NCBI RefSeq assembly: GCF_001264245.1 | Contig: NZ_CP011339.1 | Location: forward strand, 2,108,001 to 2,172,000 | Direction of reading: 5' to 3' | DNA length: 64,000 bases | Origin: Microcystis panniformis FACHB-1757 | GTDB taxonomy: Bacteria > Cyanobacteriota > Cyanobacteriia > Cyanobacteriales > Microcystaceae | In this document: positions 36,561 to 44,848 of the stretch, in pieces | Numbering within the stretch: position 1 is the stretch's first letter | How the letters are laid out: each line of letters begins with the position of its first letter | Notes under the pieces: model-generated | Database searches by the model: none | Seen by the model: the letters and a program-made list of their open reading frames with translations, nothing else | What the model was told of the DNA's origin: nothing | Position numbers and translations under genes: made by a program

Positions 36561-36979
36561 TAGCTTTCTCTCCGTTGTTGACGCAGGGTATCTAAACGAG
36601 ATGCGATCGCTTTTAATTGTTCGACACTAGCAGTATCGAGACTATCGGCAAAAGAAGCCACCACATCCGCATTACCAATAGCCAAAAAACGATGTAATTG
36701 TTCGTAGGCTTTAATTGCCTGTGCTTGTTCCTTAGAAACCATCGGTTTCCAGTAGAAAATCCGACCCTTTTTATAACAACTTAACCAGCCTTTATTAGTT
36801 AAACGACGCAGTACCGTAGTCACAGAAGTATAGGCTAGATCTCGTTCTGGATCCGCTAAAATGCGATCGTGGACATCCTTAACGCTAACGGGTTCCAATT
36901 CCCAGACAATATTGAGAATTTCCGCTTCCAGGGGGCCCAGGGATAACTGTTTTGGTTGATAGGTCGGCAATTGAGCCAT
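36560..36979 (-). CDS. BlaI/MecI/CopY family transcriptional repressor
   Basis: About 139 residues from MAQLPTYQPKQLSLGPLEAE. The family's winged helix is clear: LGPLEAEILNIVWELEPVSV, DLAYTSVTTVLRRLTNKGWL, KGRIFYWKP. I take the ATG at 36979 because the upstream extension to 37048 does not look like family sequence. BlaI-type repressors bind operators near their own promoters and are inactivated by proteolysis through the M56 partner. The divergent 96-residue gene starts 90 bp away, so a shared operator is possible. Confidence 0.9.
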   Translation of the reverse strand: MAQLPTYQPKQLSLGPLEAEILNIVWELEPVSVKDVHDRILADPERDLAYTSVTTVLRRLTNKGWLSCYKKGRIFYWKPMVSKEQAQAIKAYEQLHRFLAIGNADVVASFADSLDTASVEQLKAIASRLDTLRQQRRES

Positions 36980-37068
36980 AGTTACACAGAAATGAAGATT
37001 ACTTTCCTGATCATAGCGGCGGATATCGATCGCCTGATAAAATAGCAACGATCCTTTATATTGTCTTT

Positions 37069-37359
37069 ATGTCCACCGAAACTAATTTAACCACAACTAC
37101 GGGCGCTGATGCCATTGATGTGGCGATCGCTAATGGCATTGATTTTGATGGTTCCCCAATTCCCCCGGCAAAATTGGAACTTTATCACCGGGTAATGGGT
37201 TTGGAAGCAGGACGACAAAGAAGCGGGGTTTCTAACACGATGAGATCGCGAATTGTCCGCATCGGGGCCAAACATATCCCCCAAGAGGAATTAAATCAGC
37301 TGTTGTTAGCCGCCGATTTTGCCCCTCTCAAGGAGAAAGAAATCGCTTTTTACCTATAA
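37069..37359 (+). CDS. Conserved cyanobacterial-type small protein, unknown function
   Basis: The 96-residue protein has IDFDGSPIPPAKLELYHRVM, then QRSGVSNTMRSRIVRIGAKH and DFAPLKEKEIAFYL. The composition and ordered motifs look like a real conserved protein, but I do not recognise the family. It is divergent from the blaI-like gene, so it may be a regulated target (inference). No membrane segment or signal peptide is seen. Confidence 0.7.
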   Translation: MSTETNLTTTTGADAIDVAIANGIDFDGSPIPPAKLELYHRVMGLEAGRQRSGVSNTMRSRIVRIGAKHIPQEELNQLLLAADFAPLKEKEIAFYL

Positions 37360-38552
37360 TGTCGGCTTTTCATCTCTCGGTTTCACCTCGGAGATGAAAA
37401 GTTCCGCCAGCATAGAACAGCGAAGCACGACTAAGAATAACTCTAATCTATAGTTGCCAATTTAACTTTAGTATGCTAGAGTAGTTTGCGTGGTAGGTCG
37501 ATAACGCAAAATGTTTGTTTTAGAGTACAAGCTTAGAGGAAAACCATCTCAATATCAAGCCATTGATGAGGCTATTCGGACAGTACAGTTTGTTCGGAAT
37601 AAATGTCTTAGATATTGGGAAGACAATAAAGGTGTAGGACAAAAGGATGTATATAAATATGTCACTCAATTAAGAAGTCAATACCCTTTTGTTCAAGACC
37701 TTAACTCTACAGCTTGTCAACAGGCTTGCGAACGGACTTGGACTGCTATTCTTAGGTTCTATAATAACTGTAAGAACAAAATTGCTGGTAAGAAAGGATA
37801 TCCTAAATACTCTAAACGTACTCATTCTGTTGAGTTTAAAAAGTCAGGTTGGAAACTTAATCGAAATTCCAAGAGAATAACTTTCACTGATGGAAAAAAC
37901 ATTGGGGAGTTAAAACTAATTGGTAGTCGAGACTTGTTGGATTTTCAAGAATGGCAAATTCAACGGATAAGAATAGTTAAAAGGGCTGATGGATATTATT
38001 GCCAGTTAATGCTAAAACTCGATGCTAGAGATATAACCCCACAATTAGAATCGACGGGTCATTGCCTAGGATTAGATCTGGGGTTAAAATATCTTTATGC
38101 TGACAGCAACGGGAATACAGTAGAGCCTCCTAAGTATTATCGAAAAGCCGAGAAGCGTCTTAATAAACTGAATAGAAGAAAGTCGAAAAAGTTTAAGAGA
38201 GGACAAAAGCAGTCTAATAACTACAAAAAAGCTAGTCAAAAGTACGCTAAGGGACATTTAAAAGTAAGTAGGCAACGAGAAGAGTTTACTAAAAAATTGG
38301 CACTCCGTTTAATTCAGTCAAACGACTTGATAGCCTACGAGGATTTAAAAGTCAAAAACCTTGTGCGTAATCGAAAACTAGCTAAGAGTATCAATGATGC
38401 TGGTTGGTCACAATTGAGAAAATGGATAGAGTATTTTGGTATTAAATACGGCCGATTAACTATTGCAGTTAATCCAGCCTATACAAGTCAAGAATGCCTT
38501 AATTGTGGTCGGTTAGTCAAAAAGTCTCTATCAGTCAGAACTCATGTTTGTT

Positions 38553-38685
38553 GGCTCTTCTCGACTTTGTGTGATAATTTTTGCTTATAGAATCGTGAAA
38601 TATTTACCTAGAAAGACTTTGAGGACTATTTTGCTGAAGAAACTATCAGTATAGACCCCGTTTCCACACAGAAACCAGAAGAGCC
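38553..38685 (+). mobile_element. Element E in tnpB
   Basis: This 133-bp element runs from GGCTCTTCTCGACTTTG to CCAGAAGAGCC. It is flanked by GTTTGTT direct repeats, and removing one copy restores CATGTTTGTTTGTGTGGG, coding HVCLCG of the zinc finger. Confidence 0.92.
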
Positions 38686-38782
38686 GTTTGTTTGTGTGGG
38701 TATATAGAAGATAGGGACAAGATGGCGGCATTAAATATACTCAAAAAAGCTACGATAGGGCATATCGGAAGCTGGTCGTCAG

Positions 38783-40105
38783 CTGACTGACGGACACAAG
38801 TGGGTCAAAACCTGACAAGACAAGGGTTGCCAAAAAGAAAAATATCTGGGTAGATAGGGAAAAAGCAAGAATCCCTACAAGATGAAAACCGAGAACAGAA
38901 TCTTCTCCCAAGTTTATTCCTATCTAGAACAAGGAAGCCGATTTGTGGATAAAAGACATTTAACCGTCCTCAGTTGGATGGTGACAGCCCTACTCAGTAG
39001 TCAAAGTCTCAATCAAGCCAGATGGGAACCCTTTGTACAAAGCAGAGCCGAACAAGCCAATAGTTATCAGAGACGGTGGAATCGCTTTTGCCAGAATGGA
39101 AGAGTAGCGGTGGAAAAGATATACATCCCCTTAATATTGAAAGCCATCGAGACTTGGAAGGAGAAGGGGGAAAGACTGTATCTAGCAATAGATACCACTC
39201 TGTTGTGGAATCAATACTGCTTTGTCTATCTAGCGGTGGTCTGCGGGGGGAGAGCCGTCCCCTTGATGTGGATGGGATTAGAACATGGTAGTGCCAGCCT
39301 AGCTTTTGAGAAATACGAACCCTTGTTGGACAGAGCCAAAGGCTATCTTCAGGGCTTTGAGAATGTCATGCTGTTAGCCGACCGAGGCTTTGCCAATCAG
39401 CAATTAATTCAATGGCTCAGGAAAAATACTTGGCATTGGTGTCTTCGCTTACCTTGCGATACCCTCATTTACGGTGTTCGCCGTCGGGGTTTTGGCTATG
39501 AGGTCAGAGAACTCTATCCTCCCAAACGGCAAGCCTGCTTTGATCGCAACGTTCAAGTCTGGCAGGAGGCTAGAATCACTGCTCATCTTGCTTTAGCCTC
39601 TGTTCCAGGGGTTAAGGATAATTGGGCAATTCTGAGCGATGAACCTCCTACCCTTGACACCTTCTGGCAGTATGGTCTTCGTTTTCCCATTGAACATCTC
39701 TTTCAAGGGCAGTAAATCGGGCGTTTTTGACTGGGAACATTCTCGTGTTCGCTCTGCTGCTTGTTTAGAACGTCTCTATCTCATTGTTGCCATTTCTATT
39801 CTCTTTGCTACTTTAACTGGCATGGCGGTTCAACAATCTGGCTCTCGCCGTCAGGTTGATGCTCATTTTCGGCGTGGTTTGAGTTATTTGAAAATTGGTT
39901 GACGTTGGCTGGCGGGAGTTGTTCATAAGGCGCGTCCCTTCTTGCGACTTGACCACTTATTTTCTGTTGACCCTTTTCCCTGTTTTGCTTCTCGCAAAGC
40001 TCGTCAGGATTATTATGGCAAAATTACCTTTTCTTTTATTCAGGAGTTTGAGGCTTTCACATAACAGTACTTGTCTTTGTATTGAAAAATGTGTCCGTCA
40101 GTCAG
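38783..40105 (+). mobile_element. 1323-bp IS4-like insertion sequence, copy 2, with 9-bp duplication
   Basis: Ends are CTGACTGACGGACAC and GTGTCCGTCAGTCAG. The direct repeat GGTCGTCAG flanks it at 38774-38782 and 40106-40114. Length and protein sequences equal those of the copy at 20946-22268, which is inverted relative to this one. Confidence 0.95.
38882..40064 (+). pseudogene. IS4-like transposase with frameshift and TGA (copy 2)
   Basis: It is identical in protein to copy 1. The first frame ends HLFQGQ at 39715. The +1 frame continues as HLFKGSKSGVFDWEH to KIG at 39900, then TGA, then RWLAGVVHKARPFLRLD to about 40064. Because the same lesions appear in both copies and this one still has a fresh 9-bp duplication, the lesions predate the last transposition. 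Movement may have been catalysed in trans or by recoding. Confidence 0.8.
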
Positions 40106-40170
40106 GGTCGTCAGACCTAAACGCTTGGGGAGATTTAAGCTCTATTTTGGTTGGTAGAAATACCTGCTAA

Positions 40171-40235
40171 GACAACTTGAGTCAGTGAACCAAGAATCCC
40201 TCGCATAAGCGCGACGGGAGTGTCAATATCTCAAG
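40171..40235 (+). other. Right end of the disrupted IS605-type element
   Basis: After the tnpB stop comes GTCAGTGAACCAAGAATCCC and an imperfect hairpin around CTCGCATAAGCGCGACGGGAG, ending GTGTCAA. This matches the layout of IS200/IS605 right ends, from which the TnpB guide RNA is processed (family knowledge). Confidence 0.6.
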
Positions 40236-40334
40236 TAGTCAAATTTTTGCTCACCATTTTTCGCCTAGACTTCTTGGGGTTAACCGGATTGTTGGGGAAA
40301 TTAGGCAAGGAGTCTAGGTTGATCTAATGCTCAA

Positions 40335-40793
40335 GGACACCTCGAATAAAAGATTTTGTTAACAAAGTGTTGGTCGAGGAAATCTCCTTGATCTACATTG
40401 ATGAAGAGGGAATTATTTTCAAGAACTAACAAGGCGCTCCGTCCCTCAAAATTCGATTTTTCGAGGTAGCCTAGACATAACGCCTTGGTTATTGGCTAAA
40501 ATTAAACTTTTTTTGCCCATCAATTTAAAAACTTGCGTTTTTTTGATCATCTTAGCCTAGAGGACTGAGTAGTATGAGTTACAGCAAAGTTGATTTGTTA
40601 ATTTTGTCCATCAGTGTAATCTGGGTTAAATCTCTCACTTTTTCCCGTTATCAATTACTCAAGGGGTAGCTCGATCAATTGGACTTATTGAGAAAATCTT
40701 CGCACTAATTGAGAGTAAACCAAGGTTTGATCAGGGTTTCAGGCGGTGCAATGCTGAAGTAAATCTATTTTTCGAGGTACCCCCAAGAGGATC
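40335..40793. mobile_element. Possible decayed element with ACCTCGAA inverted ends
   Basis: The segment begins GGACACCTCGAATAAAAG and ends TTTTTCGAGGTACCCC. Inside, about 40359-40428 reads DFVNKVLVEEISLIYIDEEG then IIFKN-stop, which recalls a transposase DDE segment but is too short to assign. A compact relative with similar ends is at 44714-44801. Confidence 0.4.
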
Positions 40794-40876
40794 GATAACC
40801 ACTGATTCCGAGCCAGTAATGATACACTAGGCATGATTTAACTACAAACCTCGATCGCAAAAGGAAATAAACATCA

Positions 40877-42037
40877 ATGAAAGCCATGATTTTGGCGGCT
40901 GGCAAAGGAACTCGCGTCCGTCCGATTACCCATACGATTCCCAAACCCCTGATCCCGATTTTACAAAAGCCGGTGATGGAGTTTTTGTTGGAACTGTTGC
41001 GACAGCATGGCTTTGATCAGATCATGGTGAATGTCAGTCATTTAGCCGAAGAAATTGAGAGTTATTTCCGCGATGGTCAGCGTTTTGGGGTGCATATCGG
41101 CTATTCTTTTGAGGGTAGAATCGAAGAGGGCGAGTTAATCGGTGATGCCCTAGGATCGGCGGGCGGTTTACGACGAATTCAAGATTTTAATCCCTTTTTT
41201 GACGATACTTTTGTGGTTCTCTGTGGTGATGCGCTGATCGATCTTGATTTAACCGCAGCCGTTAAATGGCATCGGGAAAAGGGAGCGATCGCCACTATTG
41301 TCACCAAAACCGTCCCCAAAGAGGAAGTATCCAGTTATGGGGTGGTAGTTAGCGACGAGGAGGGAAGGATTCTCAGTTTCCAAGAAAAACCCGCCATCGA
41401 TGAAGCTTTAAGTACCTGCATTAACACGGGTATCTATATTTTTGAGCCAGAAATCATTGATTTTATTCCCCCTAATAGTAAATACGACATCGGTGGCGAG
41501 TTATTCCCCCAATTAGTCGCTAAAGGTGCGCCTTTCTACGCTTTAAACATGGATTTTGAATGGGTGGATATCGGTAAAGTCCCCGACTACTGGCAGGCAA
41601 TTCGCGGGGTGTTGTCCAGGACAATTAAAAATGTTGCTATCCCCGGCATCGAAGTTAAACCGGGCATCTACACGGGCTTAAATGTGGGGGTAAACTGGGA
41701 TCGAGTCGATATCACCGGACCTGTGTATATCGGGGCAATGACGCGCATTGAAGACGGGGCGAAAATTGTCGGTCCGAGTATGATTGGCCCAAATTGTTGG
41801 ATTTGTGGCGGCGCGACAGTGGATAATAGCGTTATTTTTGAATATTCTCGCCTCGGTTCAGGGGCCCGTTTGGTGGATAAGTTGGTCTTTGGGCGCTATT
41901 GTGTTGATAAAACCGGCGCGGCGATCGATGTGGAAGCGGCAGCCTTGGATTGGTTGATTACCGATACCCGCAAGGTTCCCCCAGAATTTGATCACCCTAA
42001 ACATCAGGCAATTCGTTCTCTATTCAATAGCAAGTAG
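40877..42037 (+). CDS. NDP-sugar pyrophosphorylase with left-handed beta-helix domain (mannose/glucose-1-phosphate type)
   Basis: The 386-residue protein starts MKAMILAAGKGTRVRPITHT, the nucleotidyltransferase signature. It continues with FVVLCGDALIDLD (metal-binding Asp), FQEKP and EWVDIGKVPDYWQAI. From about residue 250 it has hexapeptide-repeat character (GPVYIGAMTRIEDGAKIVGP). Such enzymes make NDP-glucose or GDP-mannose for polysaccharide synthesis. Which nucleotide is used cannot be decided here. AGGAAAT precedes the ATG. Confidence 0.88.
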   Translation: MKAMILAAGKGTRVRPITHTIPKPLIPILQKPVMEFLLELLRQHGFDQIMVNVSHLAEEIESYFRDGQRFGVHIGYSFEGRIEEGELIGDALGSAGGLRRIQDFNPFFDDTFVVLCGDALIDLDLTAAVKWHREKGAIATIVTKTVPKEEVSSYGVVVSDEEGRILSFQEKPAIDEALSTCINTGIYIFEPEIIDFIPPNSKYDIGGELFPQLVAKGAPFYALNMDFEWVDIGKVPDYWQAIRGVLSRTIKNVAIPGIEVKPGIYTGLNVGVNWDRVDITGPVYIGAMTRIEDGAKIVGPSMIGPNCWICGGATVDNSVIFEYSRLGSGARLVDKLVFGRYCVDKTGAAIDVEAAALDWLITDTRKVPPEFDHPKHQAIRSLFNSK

Positions 42038-42076
42038 GCAACACCGCAACAGGGAACTTTTTACTTTTACTTGATA

Positions 42077-42186
42077 AGTACCTAAGCAAAATTAATTACA
42101 CATATCTAACCACTGCTTGCATTAGTGCCTTTTGCATGAGTGCCTTTTGCCTATCCTAACCAAGACATTAATTTTGCACGACTACT
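42077..42186 (-). mobile_element. Element B, compact 110-bp copy
   Basis: It runs from AGTACCTAAGCAAAATTAAT to AATTTTGCACGACTACT with TA flanks (42075-42076, 42187-42188). The right TA is shared with the following element C fragment. The inverted, interrupted copy is at 34571-35193. Confidence 0.85.
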
Positions 42187-42188
42187 TA

Positions 42189-42247
42189 AGTAGTTAGGTG
42201 TTAAAAACTGTCAGATCCCCCCGCCTATCGGCACCCCCCTTATCAAG
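42189..42247 (-). mobile_element. Element C fragment
   Basis: AGTAGTTAGGTGTTAAAAAC and the following G/C-run resemble the inverted right end of element C (63544-63657). The fragment is cut off where the Tn5-like IS sequence starts (CTATCCATTAGTCACATC). Confidence 0.7.
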
Positions 42248-42535
42248 GCTATCCATTAGTCACATCTTTCTTAACATAAAATTTGACAAAAAGAGAAAAG
42301 TCTGCAAGATGGCTCAAGGGGGTTCTATGGGGGGACTAATTTGATGAGATAGTTTCCAAGTCTGGCTGATATCATGTTACCTTCGCAGTCCCAACCAAAT
42401 AGTTTTAACACCGGGTTCACCGTCGCCTTTTCTACCTAAAAAACCCCCAAGAGAAGCAATCATTCTGACCGCTTCTGGCCAAGGAGGGCGGCTTTTCAGG
42501 TGGCGGACCCTTTTTATGAATAGTGGCACACAAAA
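42248..42535 (-). pseudogene. 3' fragment of a Tn5-like IS4-family transposase and IS end
   Basis: It is nearly identical to 56113-56400. The minus strand encodes the transposase C-terminus (HKKGPPPEKPPSLARSGQND region, with the frameshift also seen at 56 kb). The remainder is cut at CACACAAAA, where element F is inserted and the mod C-terminal fragment follows. Confidence 0.8.
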
Positions 42536-42657
42536 GGGAGCATCTCACCTTTGTAACCCCTAAATCAGGTTTTTATGTCAAGCTATTTTGAAAGCCTTGC
42601 TAGAAAACAGTTTTAGGGATAAGTATAATTACTCACTTGCATAAATGAGATGCTCCC
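42536..42657 (-). mobile_element. Element F, 122-bp copy with 9-bp duplication
   Basis: Ends are GGGAGCATCTCA and TGAGATGCTCCC. The flanking direct repeat CACACAAAA is at 42527-42535 and 42658-42666. On the complementary strand the first 35 bp match the left end of the copy at 19100. Confidence 0.9.
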
Positions 42658-42663
42658 CACACA

Positions 42664-43217
42664 AAAGAGATTAGGATTAATCCCATCGCTGAGGGTAAAT
42701 ATCAAGTGGAGTTATTGGGGTTGGATGTGTTTGACCCGGTTACAATGAAAGTGGACTCAGAACCGGGTAAGAATGTCCCCGCTTGGTTTCTCGATACTGA
42801 CTACAACGGCCTATGTTTCCACGTCAATCAGGCATTTTTCCCCGTACCGGCGCTTGGGATTCGATTAAGAAAGCGGCTCTTCGGTTTGTGTTATGCAATG
42901 GACGGGGGTTATAAGGGATGGAACCCTTATATAGAAAGGCATTTAGCGATTTTTGTCAATTGTTTTTGCTCTAGAGCGAACTAATCAATTAAGTCTCTTG
43001 CCAGATAAGGATTTAGTCGATTTATGCCCCCCTATCGAACCATACCAAGTAACGAAGAACCAAGAAAGCTTTAAAGGGAACCTATGAGGAATCAGTCTGG
43101 GAACATCTAGCAGGGACAACCAGCGCACCTTTTGCAGTGGGAGAACATCGGCAAATTGCCGTTAAAGTGATTGATGACCGGGGGAATGAGTTGTTAGTGG
43201 TTAAGAGTTTAAATTAG
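42664..43217 (+). pseudogene. C-terminal fragment 1 of a site-specific DNA methyltransferase, broken by element D
   Basis: Translation gives EIRINPIAEGKYQVELLGLD and FDPVTMKVDSEPGKNVPAWF, then NGLCFHVNQAFFP, where a missing C (four instead of five) shifts the frame. The true frame reads RTGAWDSIKKA, where element D (42875-43061) interrupts. It then resumes as LKGTYEESVWEHLAGTTSAP to KSLN-stop at 43217. This is the C-terminus of the methyltransferase that partners a BPTD_3080-type restriction enzyme (family recognition from memory). The N-terminal part of such a gene lies at 56834-57176. Confidence 0.75.
42875..43061 (+). mobile_element. Element D, 187-bp copy with 8-bp duplication
   Basis: Ends are GGCTCTTCGGTTTGTGT and AACGAAGAACC. 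The direct repeat AAGAAAGC flanks it at 42867-42874 and 43062-43069. The uninterrupted paralog at 43924-43935 shows a single AAGAAAGC. Confidence 0.94.
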
Positions 43218-43242
43218 CAGAATTAAAGAAAAGAAAACTAAT

Positions 43243-43500
43243 ATGAATGCTTACAAAAAATATGTGACAATTGAGCGATCACATCAGTTGATTTTATCCG
43301 ATTTACCCTTTCGATCCAGTCAAAGAGTAGAAATTATTATTTTAGGCGAAGATAGTCAGGAAACTAACCATCAATTAGAGGAGTTACGGCAAAAAATTGA
43401 TAGTGCAACCGAGCAAATTTTAGCGGGTAATGTAACCGATGAGGAATTAGTTTTTGAGCAGTTAAAAACAAGATTAAGAGAAGAATATGGCTTAAAATAA
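43243..43500 (+). CDS. Type II antitoxin-like protein
   Basis: The 85-residue protein has a short N-terminal DNA-binding-like segment (YVTIERSHQLILSDLPFRSS, RVEIIIL) and a charged C-terminal helix (TDEELVFEQLKTRLREEYGL), the usual antitoxin layout in cyanobacteria. The stop overlaps the ATG of the next frame (TAATG), as in many toxin-antitoxin pairs. The partner is truncated after 22 codons, so the module is no longer complete. Confidence 0.7.
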   Translation: MNAYKKYVTIERSHQLILSDLPFRSSQRVEIIILGEDSQETNHQLEELRQKIDSATEQILAGNVTDEELVFEQLKTRLREEYGLK

Positions 43501-43568
43501 TGGCAATTTATCAATTCTCCCAAGAGGCAATTAATGATCCGGGGTCAGCGCATCTCAAACGCCATTGA
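43500..43568 (+). pseudogene. Truncated RelE/ParE-like toxin, first 13 codons
   Basis: MAIYQFSQEAIND is the typical start of cyanobacterial RelE/ParE toxins. After Asp13 the sequence becomes unrelated (PGSAHLKRH-stop). The toxin has been lost by a deletion or insertion. Confidence 0.65.
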
Positions 43569-43570
43569 CA

Positions 43571-43770
43571 ATTGACCAATTTTGTTATCCGTTTGCTGTG
43601 TGAGCATTTCAAGCGATACCAGTCAATCAGAATAGTTACGAACTCGATCCATTTGGTCGATTGTTGCTCAACAATTGAGAAGGCAAATTCTACCCAAATA
43701 TGCCCAAATTGTGGGTAGGCAACCTACATAAAGTTCATTTTGTCAAGAATTTTTAAGATGCACTTACCCT
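43571..43770. other. Intergenic DNA, junction region
   Basis: There is no recognisable gene or repeat. The region lies between the truncated toxin and the second mod fragment, both of which begin or end abruptly, so it is probably rearranged DNA. Confidence 0.4.
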
Positions 43771-43785
43771 GTGTTAATTTTCTGG

Positions 43786-44079
43786 TTTGACCCGGTTACA
43801 ATGAAAGTGGACTCAGAACCGGGTAAGAATGTCCCCGCTCGGTTTCTCTATACTAACTACAATGGCTTATGTTTCCACGTCAATCAGGCATTTTTCCCCC
43901 GTACCGGCGCTTGGGATTCGATTAAGAAAGCTTTAAAGGGAACCTATGAGGAATCAGTCTGGGAACATCTAGCAGGGACAACCAGCGCACCTTTTGCAGT
44001 GGGAGAACATCGGCAAATTGCCGTTAAAGTGATTGATGACCGGGGGAGTGAATTGCTAGTGGTTAAGCAATTAAAATGA
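43786..44079 (+). pseudogene. C-terminal fragment 2 of a site-specific DNA methyltransferase
   Basis: The frame reads FDPVTMKVDSEPGKNVPARF to VIDDRGSELLVVKQLK-stop and is closely related to the fragment at 42664-43217, but here without a frameshift or MITE. The upstream sequence is unrelated after FDPVTM, so only about 97 codons survive. The stop is 13 bp before the next ATG, and the GGAGG of the following gene lies in that gap. Confidence 0.75.
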
Positions 44080-44092
44080 GTTGGAGGTCGTT

Positions 44093-44707
44093 ATGGCAAT
44101 TGAAATTAAATCTCTAGTTCCTAAATTTGGACCTGATGGTAACTACCATGTAGGCTATATTGGATTTACCTACAGTGAAGGAAATATCATCTCTGAAGGA
44201 ATCGCCTATTTTACCCGTTGGCATCGAATGAGCGACATAAAGGTTTCTCATGCTTTAATTGTCACCGGAGACAATAAATGTGTTGAAGCTCATCTTGAAA
44301 CCGGAGTTGCTGAAAAAGATTTGAGTGAATATTTTAATGATCCGCACTGTCAAATCTTTTTCAGAAAACCGAAAGGATTAACTTCGGATATAGCCAAAAA
44401 AATTGTCGAAAAAGCCGAGGAGCAAAAAGGCTGTAAGTATGACCTTGATTTAATTGAACACATGGTAGAAGTCCACAGCATTGTAGGGTGGACAATTAAT
44501 AAGCTAACCCGAGGTGGCTACGAAAACCGTATTACTCTGGCTCATGAAGGAGATGACAAGTGGATTTGCAGTGAATTAGCTGCTCATTGCTTAGATGAAC
44601 AGCCAGAATACAAAGACAAGGGAATACTAAGCAAGCTAGATGCAACAATAGATCCTCAAGAATTATTTGAAGATCAGACGATATTTGAGCCTTGGAAAAA
44701 GGCGTAA
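44093..44707 (+). CDS. Permuted NlpC/P60 (YiiX/YebB-like) papain-fold protein
   Basis: The 204-residue protein (start MAIEIKSLVP, strong GGAGG 5 nt before the ATG) has VSHALIVTGDNKCVEAHLET, with a catalytic-type histidine and a following glutamate. Near residue 160 it has DDKWICSELAAHCL, with the catalytic-type cysteine after the histidine. That permuted order defines YiiX-like enzymes, which are amidases or lipid hydrolases on cell-wall or membrane substrates (family knowledge). No signal peptide is seen, so it acts in the cytoplasm or needs a partner. The next gene downstream encodes a glycine-zipper membrane protein, a suggestive pairing. The assignment rests on motifs only. Confidence 0.65.
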   Translation: MAIEIKSLVPKFGPDGNYHVGYIGFTYSEGNIISEGIAYFTRWHRMSDIKVSHALIVTGDNKCVEAHLETGVAEKDLSEYFNDPHCQIFFRKPKGLTSDIAKKIVEKAEEQKGCKYDLDLIEHMVEVHSIVGWTINKLTRGGYENRITLAHEGDDKWICSELAAHCLDEQPEYKDKGILSKLDATIDPQELFEDQTIFEPWKKA

Positions 44708-44713
44708 TTTTCT

Positions 44714-44801
44714 GGACACCTCGAAAACTAAAGATGCTTATTGAGAATAACCCGGTATATGATGGTTAGTTTTCGCAATAAGACAATTTATCGGGGTGTC
44801 C
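44714..44801. mobile_element. 88-bp inverted-repeat element
   Basis: Ends GGACACCTCGA and TCGGGGTGTCC form 11-bp inverted repeats with one mismatch. TTCT lies on both sides as a possible 4-bp duplication. It separates the two genes of the candidate pair. It may instead function as a terminator or attenuator hairpin. Confidence 0.5.
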
Positions 44802-44848
44802 TTCTTTTTTTCCTACTACTTCCCACTTAACATCAAAACCGTCAAGCC

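Larger units (their letters stand above)
37511..40170 (+). pseudogene. tnpB: IS200/IS605-family TnpB, interrupted twice
   Basis: Coding pieces are 37511-38552, 38686-38782 and about 40106-40170. The first has the OrfB N-terminus (FVLEYKLRGKPSQYQAIDEA), GLDLGLKYLYADSNG (RuvC aspartate) and YEDLKVKNLVRNR (glutamate). It then runs into the first zinc-finger pair ECLNCG. Element E breaks the finger at HVC. The next piece (LCGYIEDRDKMAALNILKKA) holds the last catalytic aspartate, and the 1323-bp IS cuts GSWSSDLNAWGDL. Removing both insertions with one duplication each restores a full TnpB, so the gene was intact before. No TnpA is nearby. Confidence 0.9.
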
